Assembly (NCBI RefSeq): GCF_002078875.1 | Contig: NC_034412.1 | Location: 34,104,181-34,168,180, forward strand | DNA from: Numida meleagris | Taxonomy: Eukaryota > Chordata > Aves > Galliformes > Numididae | DNA: 64,000 nucleotides | Direction: 5' to 3' | Shown here: one piece after another, positions 27,701-40,100 of the stretch | Numbering within the stretch: position 1 is the stretch's first letter | How the letters are laid out: each line of letters starts with the position of its first letter | Position numbers and translations under genes: made by a program | The notes under the pieces: generated by a model | The model's database searches: none | What the model was told of the DNA's origin: nothing | The model's input: the letters and a program-made list of their open reading frames with translations, nothing else

Positions 27701-29982
27701 TAACTTCAGCAAAGGCAACTCAGGAAAGAAAGGATTTGAGTACTGCCAGGGATCCTGCTTTGACTGAGGTAAGCGCTTACACAAATGCAAGCCAGCTACT
27801 GATCAGGTGGGCCTTCATGAAAGAGAAGGTGGAAACCTTCACAAGGAAAAAAAAGGGACTTACTTTTGGAGCTGCCTTTCAAGATCCACCCTTACAGAAA
27901 ACTGCATTAAGATGACAGACTGCTGCTAACACGGACCCAAGTAGACTACACATTATACAACCAATTCTCAAGATATCATGTCAAATCACCCTTTAAATGG
28001 GATCCACATAAATCAGTCCTTCCCATTGTGTCCCTGTGGTGTTCCTTACGAGTACAGCGGTGTCTCCTAGCCTTCTCCTTCTTCCCTCTGTGTTTGCATT
28101 ACCTGTGATTTTGTTTTCTAGATCACGTAGTTCCAACTTTTTCTCTCCTTTCTGTAAAGAGCAGGATTGTGAAAGTCTGATGACCACAGTCAGGTCTCTC
28201 TGTCCCTTATGGTCTCACTGCCACCTCTGACAACTGCCACAACTGACCACCCCTCTTCACCATCTCCCATCAGATCAATAGCTAGCTCTGGTCGATGGAG
28301 AGGGACAGTGGCCAGGTGCCTAGCACAGCCTGGAAACACTACTCAGAACTACAGCTTCCAAAGAAAAGTACACAAAAACTATAAGGTAAAAAAGAGTAAT
28401 AGGAGAATGGAAACCTCACTGTCCATGAGGTTACAATGCATAGTTTATTCAACTCTCAACACAGAGCTTTTATGTCCCTCTCACTTCCCCTCCATGCCTC
28501 TTAAATGAGACTTGCAGGCACCGTGCTGCTGCCCCACACACACAACAGCAGCCTTCTGTTGGCCTCTGCACTGGGCATCTCAGCCTGACAAGACTGAAAG
28601 CTTCCTGCCTATCTCTGCAGAAGCTATGGCTCAGGTCCTTCCTTTGACAGGAATTGGGAAAGAAAAATAATAATTGTAAATTGCACCAGTTCTCCTATAA
28701 ATCTGCTTGAGCTCCAGAATTCAAAACAGGAAGACATGATCAGGGAAGAAGTCCAAACTGGTAGTAACACTAGCCACATACAATTTCCTACCATAGGTGA
28801 CACTGCTGAATGAGGATTTACATCTGAGAAGGAATGGTTCAATTAAGTTTCATGAAACACAGTCCCTGGTGCAGATGCCACTGATGTTTCACTCGAATAT
28901 TAACTTCATTGAGAAACACACCTTTGAAGCCAAATCCTGGAATAACCAAAAAAATCTCCTGTTTTCTTATTATCTTTCCACTTGAAAATTTCTGCCCATA
29001 AGTCCCAACTCATATCTCTAGATATTATGGGAAATTAATGCACGTGTCCTTAATGCATTGTCAGAAAACAGCCATATAAAGATGCACTATAACTTTAATG
29101 GCTTATAAGGGTAACAAGAAATATTTCATTGTATTCCTCAAATTCATAGTACCAAGCCAAAAATCTTACCTTAATGAAAATCAGCCCACTGAAAACACTG
29201 TAAGAAAAGATGATGGCCTAGAATAAAACTTGACCTTAATTTTATGCAGTGGCATCACAATTCCTAGGTTCTATTGCATGCCTGTAAATTTAATCTGTGC
29301 TACTTGGCACTACACACAGATGATACAATTATCTAATGGCACTTTGTGTTATTATAGGAGATGTATTCAATTGTAACTGATGATACGTAAAACAATAGGT
29401 ATATGGTAAGGCATTAAGAATTCTGGCTGGACATCTGTTTTAATGTTTACCTAGTGAAAGTGATACATACTGATTTTATAAAGAGTATTTAGTAGCAGGC
29501 ATCTTCAAATTCAACATTCTTCAAGTTAAAGTCTTCCCTAGAGAAATATCATTCTGTAAAGCGTTTAGAATGAGCTACAACACCTGTGCATGATAGGGCA
29601 TCAGTTTGTATCATGCAAATCTCACATTCTTCTCTTTTTAGCACAAATTTGTGAATAATATTTACCTTTTGATAGAACTTAGTTTCAAAAAGCCTAAAAT
29701 ATTAGCAGCAAAAATGGATTAAAAATGCCAAGCCTTTTCCTGCCTTCCTTTCTTTGATCATATCATAAATTATTCTGATGCAATCTTGAAAAAGTAAAGA
29801 CACACCTAAAATATTTTTTGTATGGAAGACCAGGAAGAGCACACTAATGTTTTCAGCTTCATTAGAAGTACTTCACAATGTATTTATAATTAGTTTAAAA
29901 TGTATTTGGCTTTTAATGATCTTTCTCAGAAAAACACAACAGCTACTTCTTTTCTTTCACTCCACAACAGCAAGTAGTAATT

Positions 29983-30050
29983 ATGCAGGAGGTTAGAAAT
30001 GATGATCTTAATGGTCCCTTCTGGCCTTAAACTATGTTCCAGCTATGAAT
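29983..30050 (+). mobile_element. Old CR1 3' tail, reptile-like subfamily
   Basis: The core reads 'gatgatcttaatggtccctt' then 'ctggccttaaactatg', followed after a few bases by 'ctatgaat'. This differs from the young avian tail, which has 'ggtcttttccaacct' or 'ggtcccttccaaccc'. It matches the older type common in crocodile and turtle CR1 copies, where 'ggtcccttctggcctta' precedes a CTATGAAT-type end. Only the last 60 to 70 bases can be made out. It is probably the oldest CR1 insertion here. Confidence 0.7.
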
Positions 30051-32149
30051 TAAACTTTCATATCTTTGATGACAGCTTGAAAGAACTACTTCTTAATATG
30101 CAATAAAGCAATCTGCATCAGAATTTAAGCTAAAAACCAAAACAGTCTCCTCTTCCTCCTACCTACCCAAAACTTTCTTGAATCCTTCACACAGCAACAA
30201 CAAAAAAGAAGGCAAGAAGAAATGCAGAAGGGCCCCATATCAGCACCCTATGAGTATGTCCTCATAAGTTCTTCCTTTTGCCAAGATTCTCCATTGGCTT
30301 TCAGAGCTCCTGCCCTCAGTGAAATCCCGTACAGAGGCTTTCACAAGAAATAAAAACAAACAAACACATCCACTCTGAGTTATGCTCTCAGTTTTGCAAA
30401 ATGAGATAATTAGCTTCCCCAAATAGAAATTACATCTCCTCTGGGTCACAGCACTCATTCTAAAGAGATCTTTCATACGCATCAGAGCTAGTTCAATACA
30501 TGTTCCTCCTGCTCTCCGCTCCTTCAAAGAAAGGGTTAATTGCAGCATATAGAAAATCTAACATGCACTTACACTGCACATTAACAAAGTCCTAAATTAT
30601 AAAGAAGACAGAGGTACTGGAATGAGACTTAATAAGAACTGTTATCCCAAAACCACAATGTTGCAACCACAAGTCAGCTGACAGCTGTCTGGGCAAGAGT
30701 AAAGTCCCGCCATAGCTTTGAATTCCCCCTCTGCACATGACCCTGACATCCATATCCCAGCATATGCTCCCCATAAGTAAATGCCAATGCCCCTTGAAGT
30801 GGGAGACTCTCTCATTTCATTTGTACAACTGCTAGAACAGGCAGCTAGTTGCTGCCTTCCTACGTCCCGGCTGAGGGCTCTGCCATGCAAATAAAAGCAG
30901 GATACATATATGTACATAAAATCCATCCACGCTAAGCTCCTTGTACTTCAGTAAAACTTACTTAAAAGTGCATCTCGTACTTTACTTTTCCACTTGCAGA
31001 ATACTGCAACATAAGGTAATGTAATGTAATGGATTAGTGAACCGAATCTCTGAAATGTGCTGGAGTAGATCACATCTTACTAATAGCAGCAATCTGTTTT
31101 TTTTTAATGTCTTTCATAAAGAAGAAACTTAAATACTAGTCAGTTTTAAAGTGATAACAGCAGCTGTGTCAAATAAGCTGGGCTTGCTCCGTGCACGGTT
31201 GAAGTGTTAGAATGCAAAGGCTTTAGCAGTGCAAGACGACCTTATACAGCCAGAGAATACCTCACCCAACAGGGAGATTGTACACAGTACTGTCCAAAGA
31301 GTACGAACAAATCATTCTTTTGCCTTTAAATATTTTTCTGCAACAGCAGGGTTAGCCTTAATCAGAAAAGTTTTGCTTACAATACACTTGAAAAGACAAG
31401 AACAGCTAATGTAGTGACCCAAACTAAATGTCAGCTCCATCATCAAGGGTTGTTGTTAGCCCCCCTTAGCATTAAAGCCTTTGTAATAAGTAGGTGCACT
31501 CTCCAGAAGTGTGTCATGCCATGGAAAAGATTCAGGATGCGCCCAAGTGGAATAACGGTGAAAATACCTTGTCCAGAATACATTTAATGTGAACGATCAA
31601 TCCTAGGAAAAGTACATGTTACGGATCCCTGTCCTGTGCCTGTGAGCAAGAATAAAACCTCAGAGCAGGTCAGCAGGAAAGGAAGAATATTAGCTCTGCA
31701 GCTAGAACTTCTATTACAGGCACAAGCCAGTATTGAGGCCATCCAGTGACTCCCACGAGGATACGCCAGCCCATATCACAGGGGTTTCTCACTCTTGCTT
31801 GCTCTTATCAGTCTATTGAAGTTATAGGTGGAACATTTTCCCAAAGTCTGAAACTCATAGGACTCCTTCTAATTTCCTTTCCTTAAACATCACAGTTAGA
31901 CTTTGTGCCATGGAGTATGTTTTACCCCATCATCTCCCACATCTTTTGTAGTTACTTCAGCTCAGCCCACACTGGTGGGGTGAGGCAGCATTCCCACTGC
32001 TCCCTTGGCTGTGTATTGGTATAGCCAATGCTAACATATCTGGGACAGCTCTCATGTTCTTCATCTGCCTCACAAATAAAACATCTTTAAGGAGACAAGT
32101 CTTAGACACAAGTTGCTAAAAAGTGATAGGAATAAAGTGCTTCTGAGCA
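30051..32149. other. Unique sequence, no gene seen
   Basis: Three GTAAT units lie at 31016-31030. The open frames are below 105 codons, occur on both strands and match nothing known. No RNA gene is recognised. Confidence 0.55.
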
Positions 32150-32505
32150 TAGGGCCACCAAGAGGATGAGGAGCCTGGAGTACCTCCCTTGTGAGGAAAG
32201 CCTGAGAGACCTGGGACTGTTCAGTACAGAGAAGACAGAGCACGGGGTCTTATCAGTGCTTATAGATATCTAAAGGGTAGTAGTCAAGTGGACAGGGCCA
32301 GGCTCATTTCAGTGGTGCCCAGTGACAGAACAAGGGACAATGGGCACAGACTGGAACACAGGAAGTTCCATACAAACATGAGAAAGAACTTTACTGTGAG
32401 GGTAACAGGCCACCCAGAGAGGTCCTGAAGCCTCCTTCTCCGGAGAGATTCAAAACCCTCCTGGATGCCTACCTGTGCTAACCCGCAATTCTGTGATTCT
32501 GTGAT
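32150..32505 (+). mobile_element. CR1 LINE 3' part with internal deletion
   Basis: The fragment starts at 'agggccaccaagaggatgag', corresponding to the late part of CR1 ORF2. It continues through 'ctgagagacctgggactgtt' and 'ttcaaaaccctcctggatgc', and ends with 'attctgtgattctgtgat', the 3' end repeat. Between 'cctacctgtgcta' and that end repeat, the usual segment with 'ttggactcgatgatctctag' is missing, so roughly 60 bases have been lost. The reading frame is broken. The copy is moderately diverged and 5'-truncated. Confidence 0.93.
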
Positions 32506-34768
32506 ATGGACAAACAGACTGTCGCCAAGGGAAACCTTAGTGCAGCCATAAACTGGGGAACCTACAGGGATTTAGCCCCAACTGGCAGAGGCAGGAGGTG
32601 CACACAGGCTTTTCAGGCTCACAGGACTGAATTTACCTGATGTGTAGTTACGACTACTTTAGCCAACCCCTCTTTGTCCCCCACCTATGAATATCAGCCT
32701 CTAGTATGCAAGGTGTTCACATGTATTGTTCACAACATTTCTGACGCCTGACTTACTCCTCTAGCACTCAGAGTGGCAGACTTACGTAAAACAGAAGAAA
32801 AGTAATGCAGAGAAAAGTTCAAAACCAGGTGTGTATACTAGAAGATTAGCTGAGGGAGCTCAAGACAACATGAATTACCATTCTGAAATTCTCTCTCATT
32901 CCACTGATGGCTAGAGCATCTTCACCCATCACATCAGCATAACACTAGCCTTGCAAAGACTGAGCTCAGCCACTTGAAAAATATCATAGGTTTTCTTAGT
33001 CCATCTATCACTTATGTTAAATCATCAAGGATACAATACTAATGCCAAGAAAATAATAAACTGAGTCGTCCTATTAAATTGTTATTTAGGCAGCCAGCAG
33101 TGCTGTGCCTTAAGATCTTAACAGGATTTGAAAGTGTCCTCTCAGCAGGCTGCCATAAACATTTTGCTTCACTTTGAGAAAGCTGACTTGTGTAGTTTAT
33201 ACTGGATAAGTCACACCAGCCCATTCAAGGACACTTCTTCTGTGGACTGGATGCCAGACAGGAGTATAAGCTCTGGAACTATCATTAAAGAAAAATAGAT
33301 AACTAATCAAAAAAAAAAAAAAAAAAAAGCACTTTGCCTTCTTCTTTCATGTTTCTGAAGTGTTTATTTAGCACTCTTACTGATTCTTTTGATCAATGAC
33401 CCAAATCGTATGCTAAAAAGCAAGCGGTAGTTAAGAAGTATGGTAAAGGGCTGGAGGCCTTGAAAGCATTGGACAAATATCTTCCCAAACAAAGCACATT
33501 TTTCCATGCAAATGAAGGGATGCAATCTAAAGAGAAATGCTGCAGCCAGCCCAATACATCTATCTGTTAAGTCTCAAAGAATACCATCAGCATTCCAGTC
33601 CACAAAATAAAAGGAAAATGGTGTCTCAGTACTATAGAAAAAGATCAAAGGGGGTGGGGGAGGGCACTGTATCTTTTGCAAATAACAGGAAAGATTAATA
33701 GCCGTCTTCAGCAATCCTATTGCTTCTGAAAACAAGCACGAGAGAGAAAAACATTTTGTTGCTTAATTGCTAGATAACTTAGAAAACAGTTGCTAGAATT
33801 GCTTTTTCCTAATTAACAAGGAGAAAAACGGGTTCTTGTAAGGGAACATTAGAATCATGTCACATACGACAAAACAAAAGGCACATTTGTTCCTAGAAAT
33901 TAGCAAACTTGAAAATGATTACAAGTAGAATAGGAAAGCGATGCCGTCATGCACTGATGCTTCACTGGAAAAGTTTTTGACAGTGACAACAAACATTTTT
34001 CATCTCATCTTTCACTAGCTTAATTTTCACAGCTTGACACTGAGCAAACTCCAGTTTCCATGCATGCAAAATTTTTCTTGGAGAAATGTTGTGTTGAATC
34101 CCTCAGCAACCAGCCCTCTCCAATGGAGTCTGTACATGCACAACAGCAACATCCCTGAACAACTTGGGGTTGGCTTCTGGAGTAGGACCTACATGACTTG
34201 GGGGTAACAGGAAATAATCAGCCATGCAACAGAGATGCCGATGTGCTAGGATGACCAATGCCTTATGAACTTGAAAATACTAAGATTACAGAGAAATTAT
34301 AGTATTTGCATTAGTAACTGGAATAATTGCTACTGGGCCAGTCTGCATTGTCTCCAATTGTCTGCATGATGTCTCCAGGGACATCAGTCTGTGAAGCAGC
34401 TTTACAGATTAAAGAGGACAAGAATTGTATCACTTCATAACAGAAGCAAACAGAAAATTTTGTGCTCTATTGATATTAAAAATTTCAGACTTTCCCCTCT
34501 ACATAAACCTAACTTTGTTATCTGAGAGGGAACTGACAGTTTTCTTCAGAAAAAAGAGCCGAATTTATAAAATGGAAAGTAATACGGTTTTGTTCAAAGT
34601 TCTAACAGCGACGCAGGAACAGTACATAAAACTCTATGAGTCCCAGCTTAGTACCAATTACTCTTTCGTTGTATTTTCCCCCACATGACCTTATGTGATG
34701 CTAAATGCATGACTATTTCAATTTTTAACATTCTGGGAATGAATTTACTACTATTAATGGCTACTAAA
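32506..34768. other. Unique sequence, no gene seen
   Basis: The only structure noted is the A20 run at 33309-33328. Open frames are short and uninformative. Confidence 0.55.
33309..33328. repeat. A20 homopolymer
   Basis: Twenty A bases in a row. No retroposon body or processed gene is recognisable upstream. A run of this length is likely to vary between individuals and to be sequenced inaccurately. Confidence 0.85.
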
Positions 34769-34885
34769 CATGCAGAATTTGGGGGTTGGAAGCAGCCATT
34801 AAAGATCATTTAGTCATTCCCCCTATCACCACGGGCAGGGCTATCCTTCACTGGTTCAGGTTGCTCAAAGCTCTGTCCCTTTCAC
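34769..34885 (-). mobile_element. Worn CR1 LINE 3' tail
   Basis: The plus strand reads 'gggggttggaagcagccatt', 'aaagatcatttagtcattcc', 'gggcagggctatccttcact' and 'caggttgctcaaagctctgt', the complement of the avian CR1 3' region in the expected order. There are many substitutions and small indels, so it is older than the copies at 19.3 and 60.8 kb. The left end has only a degraded 'atgcagaattt' in place of the usual 'atcacagaat'. The right-hand border is uncertain by some tens of bases. Confidence 0.85.
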
Positions 34886-36230
34886 ACCTCACACATTTTA
34901 TTCAGCACACAATCACTGCTGACAGATTGGTTTGTGGTTTCTTTCAGTTTCGAGCAGGAACAAATATCCTGAAGAAAGAGAACACGCTGGAGAGCCAATC
35001 GCTTTTCTTCAAAAAGTGTCCCCTCATTTTGCAGTGTTCCATCCCTCCAAGTATTTTCAGCATTCTACTCCATTTATTTTGAGGAGGATAAAGGAGTATT
35101 GAAGCTTCCAGAAAGTTTGTAAATTTGAGCACATCTACCATCACGCCTATTCAATCAACTTGCTCCCCCTGAAGCCTGTTCTTCAAAGCTCAAAAGACCA
35201 TATCATATGACCTATTACAATACAAAAACCTGGGAATAAACTGAATAGTGTCTGCCAGCTAGAGTATTCAGAAATTAGTGATAGAAAACTGTGTTTTGGA
35301 ATTCCTTTCAAGTTAATTCTGTACAGCAGAAAGAATTCAAAACAGAATCAATTTGTTGCACATTCTGCTGTCATCTAACAAGTTTGTAAATCTTTATAAA
35401 TTTGCAAGTTAAAAAAAGAATGCGTAGTTTATATTTGATGCTGGCAGAGTTCCAGGCACTATTAACCAGGCAATCCATCACAGTTGCAGGTAAAAAGAAA
35501 ATAAAAATAACCAACAGAATAAATCATGAGCAATCTTATGCATTGCTTAAAAGATTTAACAAGGGTTTGTATGCACAAGTATAACCTGTTCTGGTTTTCC
35601 AGCAGTAATGTAACATCTGTAAAAACACCATTTGAGTTGCATTTGCTATCCATTTCGCTATATATTTTTTATTGCTAATAAATCTGTTCCTTTCTCCTAC
35701 ATTTCAGCCTTTGCATAGGAGCCAGTATCTTTTATGAAATGTAAGAATGTTAGTAGACAACATTCATTCACAGAAAAAAAATAAAGAACAGTCACTTCAG
35801 TTGCTTCCAACAGAATTGGCAGTAACAAATATTCTGCCCCCCCAAGTCACCACCAACGTGCCTTCTGCCAGGCAGATCCCACACTGTGAGTGTCCAGCCT
35901 TTCCTTTGCAAAACTTGTGATGCTTGCTCTCCTCCCAAGATAATCTACAGAAAGCAGCTGTGCCAAGCAACATGGCTGACAGCATCCACCACACTAAATA
36001 CTATTGAAAAAGACACTCAGATACATCACTGAGTAGCAGAATTCTCTAAGCATGTCCCCAGCGGACTGAAAAAATGCTCTCTGTAGTAGCCTGTCATAGC
36101 ACCAAATACTATCAAACAGCTGTTTCAGATGCTGCTGTCAAGCTGGAATGAAGGTGCTGTTGTAAACTATGCTGGAGGAGCATCCAACCCCTCACACATG
36201 GGTTAGTTACCCTCCAGCATCTCTGTTCTT

Positions 36231-36288
36231 AGCCTTTTCCTTTTTTTTTCCTCTTTTTTTTTTTTTTTTTTTTTTGGAGGGGGGTGAA
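36231..36288. repeat. Pyrimidine-rich tract with T22 run
   Basis: Interrupted T runs lead into 22 consecutive T bases at 36254-36275, followed directly by a G-rich stretch (GGAGGGGGGTGAAGGGGG). Read on the minus strand it is a C-rich segment followed by A22. No LINE or processed gene body is recognised on the corresponding side. Confidence 0.85.
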
Positions 36289-37100
36289 GGGGGAAAGAAT
36301 TTTGATGTGAAGCTCCAAAATGCATCAAAAGATCAAAAAGGAATTTTAAAAGCTTCTAAAAACTTCTGTCATCAAAGGAGTTAATCTGTGCTTTGAAGAT
36401 TTACCCTCACATGGCATTCTCTCAAGAGCTGCAGGATATGTTTATGGTGAGATCCCTCTCCTTCAGTCTTCCTGCTCTTTCTAAACCAGACCCATGACTG
36501 TGAATCACCAGGCAGTTCGTAAAGTCCATATGATTGCACTCATTTACTGTACAACCATGTGAACTACCAAGTATATTTGCACACATTCCAGACAGAAACT
36601 GGAATTACTACACCACAGTAAAGAGGTGGGCAGTGGGCTCAAAAGGGAGGACAGTGAATATTTCCTACCACCGGAGCCCCACTGCACATTAAGACAGCAT
36701 CTGTCCTTGTGATGTATACATGATTTTACTACCCCGGTCTGTAAACAAAAGACTCTCTTTGTTATATTATACAGTATATTCTTAGACTTACGTCCCTTAA
36801 AATCAGGATAAACATGGTGCTTTCTAATAAATGGAAAATGCATTAAGCGCTTGCTACAGTTTTGTTAACATAGGTAACTTTTTTAAAATTCCTACAGGGT
36901 GAATAAAAAGTTACAGCAAGTATCTTGATTGAGAGAGAATAAATAGCCATTATTCTTGAGATTATAAAAATGTTTCATAATTGCTGGCGGAAAGAAATTG
37001 TAGGAAAATATAGCTAAGGGAAGGCACTTGAAAGTGACAGCATGCCAATGACCATAGCTGTTACATTTGATAATCACACCTATTCATTATGTGGGGTGAC

Positions 37101-37112
37101 TGTGTGTGTGTG
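37101..37112. repeat. (TG)6 simple repeat
   Basis: Six perfect TG units; a short dinucleotide microsatellite. Confidence 0.8.
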
Positions 37113-40100
37113 TTTTCATAATTCTTCATAAAAAATAACTGCTAATAATCAAGAAAAGTTTATGTTCTCTTTCAGAGCACAGTTTTTTCCATCATTAACT
37201 CTGAATGTGAGTGGGGCAAGTTTCCAACAATGCTCCCCTTCACTATACTCTAATAATAATGGATCTCAAATGTTCTGATTTTTATAAGGCCGGTGGATGA
37301 TTCAAACCCATCTCAGGTTTTATTTTTCTCCTGTTGAATCACAGTTTTGGGAGCACACAGCACTTTCTCATGGTCTCCCAGCAATAAAATGATGAAAGTA
37401 GGCAATCCTAATTTGTTATGGATGAGCTATGTTTCTTGAAAGTGGTACAAAGAACGGGAAGTGCATTCCAAGAGTCAGTGAAGCTCTTAAGCAACTGATC
37501 TCAAGGTCATGTTTGGCCCTACACCTCTGAAGGCTTCCCAAGAAATGCTGAGCAGATTGCCTTGGAAGTTTATAATTAAGCGATACCATCATTGCCCCTG
37601 TGTTCTGCAAAGCAGTAATCCAATTCACTTGTGATAAACTACCTGTTCTTCAGTCTCATAGCTCAGCCACTGAACATTCAATTATTCTATCATAAAACAA
37701 ATGGGCAATGATATTGCTGTTGTTACAATTCCTAGACCAAAAAAAAGTTAAACTTGCTAAGTGAAAACAACTAATTACCCCTCAGTTCCCAGCAAAATAG
37801 TAGCAGATGAATAATCAGATGAATAAGTCACTTCAGTCAACTAGCTCGTAAATGGATGGTAGTCCTTGAGATATATGATTTGATATGATTCTAGGCAAAT
37901 TACAGAAAATAATAGCAATTGTTACTTTTTGAAGCTTTCTTGACCTTTCTTCCTATGGAAATTGGGCCACTCAGAAGATAATACTCCCATACTAGCTTTT
38001 CTCCATCCCTTGGAGCACTTCATTTAACTCCAGACCTGAGCAATACTGCAGAGCTCGTGCTTGACACTGTGGCGACACTGCTTCAACTTTGCCCTTCTAA
38101 ATAAAATACAACAATATCCTGACACAATTTACAACGGGATCACAACAATCAGGTTTTAATTGGAACAAAGGGAAAAGACGAATCTCCTTCAAGACAGCAC
38201 CATCTGACCTTTGTTCCCAAATTGTCCTCCTAAGGTTCTCCATTTATAAGGAGTACACGTGTTTCCCATACATACATAGGATGTCATTTCTTTACTCTTT
38301 TCTTTATATTTATCTGGTGGTGTTGAAATTCTTGGTGCAGAAAACACAACTTGAAGGATAAATTAGCAGCGTTGACAGTACCATCACAGCAATCTTGTCT
38401 TGGTGTCTCACTCTGTGTGATAAGTGGAAATTCTGTGTGTCTTGAGAGACAGAGGGATTTCATTTGGGTAGTCTTCTATGAGAGATAAGTGGAAGGATGG
38501 TAGTTCAGCATGCCAGTGTGGTCCAGCTGCCAACAAAGAATTAAATCTTTCTCAGTCCCTACTTGCAAGATCAAGTTATCTGGGGAATAAGAGGTGAACC
38601 AAGGCACAGAGAAATTCCAGGTTCCACCCTAAATAAAACATCAAACATCGGTGTTAACGCTTTCAGAGACTCTTTATGGTTCTTGCTGGTACCGCAGTTT
38701 CTTCTATCTCATCAAAAGCATCCCCACTCTTCCAGAATGCTTAAGAGCTACTCTCATCTCCTTGAACTTCAGCATATGAGCCAAAGAAGTTAACACACAG
38801 ATCCAAAATGAGATGCTGATACTCGAGTTTCCCTCATAACTCCAAAGTGATTCTGCTTAACAGCAGTGTGAAGCCTGGGTATGAAACTTTCATTACATTA
38901 GCCAATGTAATTTGTAGGTTATAAAATCCCAGAAGAATCTTAATGACAACCAATGTGGTTGTCTATCATATACCTCTATCACCTACCTAACGCACAGAGA
39001 AAAATTCCCACAGTAGATCTTCCCAAGAAGTATGTGAAGACAATATTCCACTTAATCAAAACATATATTTCTGTCTACTGAACCATCAAGACGCAGTTTG
39101 CCTTCACCAGAGGCATTGTGGACTATGAAGGACTCTATTCTTGGGGTTTCACAGACCTTTCCCTGAGTTGTACCATCTCTCACAGCTCTTTGTTGGACCA
39201 CACAATACAGCAAACTGGCAATCTCAGCATTTCTGGTATCATCTTGGCTCTTGTCCAGTTTTCTGGAAAAGTGGTCTCACGAACCATTGTGATTGTGCAT
39301 GAGTGATTACAGAGTAGAATCAAGAGGTCCCAGTTGGGAGGAAAAATTTTAAAAATGCAGCTGAAAAAAATAAAAATCCCTACAATTTTCACCTTTCTTT
39401 CAAGAAGCTGAGCTTTAGATAATGGTTTTTCAGCACAACATTCATCTCTTAAAAACACTGAAAATCTCAGTGAAATCTAAGCAAATATTTACCACACTTC
39501 TCAACTTCTAAACATTTAGAACAAAGTTCTAAATATGGAGCGTTAATAGCTGGCAGCTTGCCTCAGAGTAAAATTTCTTATGTTCAGAACAGTGCCTAAG
39601 AGGCTAAGTAACAAAATCTCACACAAACAAATAGTTATTGTCACTTATAGTGGTATTCATTCTAGAATTTCTTTCTGTGGATAATTATTTGGCTGAAAAA
39701 ATCCTACCACAATGAGACAATATAGTTTTCGAAGATATTTTCTTCTGGACATAGTCTTGACATTTTGTATTTGTTCTGAAGTCTCAATGCAAGACAGTAA
39801 CATGGAAAAACAAAACTAAAACAAGCTTCAGTATGTAAAAGTAAGATTGACTTTGTGGAATATAAACAAAAGGAAACTTAAACTCTTGTTGTAGGCAGAG
39901 ATTTACAATAGCAAGTGCCTCCATGTGTTTTGCAAGATCAAAAATATTTTTGTGAAGTATAGGCTGTAAAAGGAGATGAAAAAAGAGCACACTAGAATAA
40001 TTAGAGTGTTTGAAAAAAATTATCTTACTGATAGCTGGAAATAAAACAAGAACTGCTGTATACACTGTGTGAACATTTGTAGTAAAGCATGCCAAGCTCC

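Larger units (their letters stand above)
19514..29982. other. Unique sequence with scattered simple repeats
   Basis: About 10 kb without a confirmed gene. It contains a TTG run, a TA run, two A runs and a short AT run, listed separately. Three minus-strand segments with good splice-site contexts (29170-29217, 28103-28151, 23289-23431) are discussed as findings; none is firm enough to annotate as an exon. The stretch at 20130-20420 and the one at 29030-29460 have the look of conserved non-coding DNA, but this cannot be tested here. Confidence 0.5.

Noticed and set aside
27721..27770. Plus-strand 45-base exon candidate before GTAAGC at about 27766
   Set aside because: The acceptor side (caaaggcaactcag) lacks a pyrimidine tract and the peptide is uninformative. 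It is expected by chance in a window of this size.
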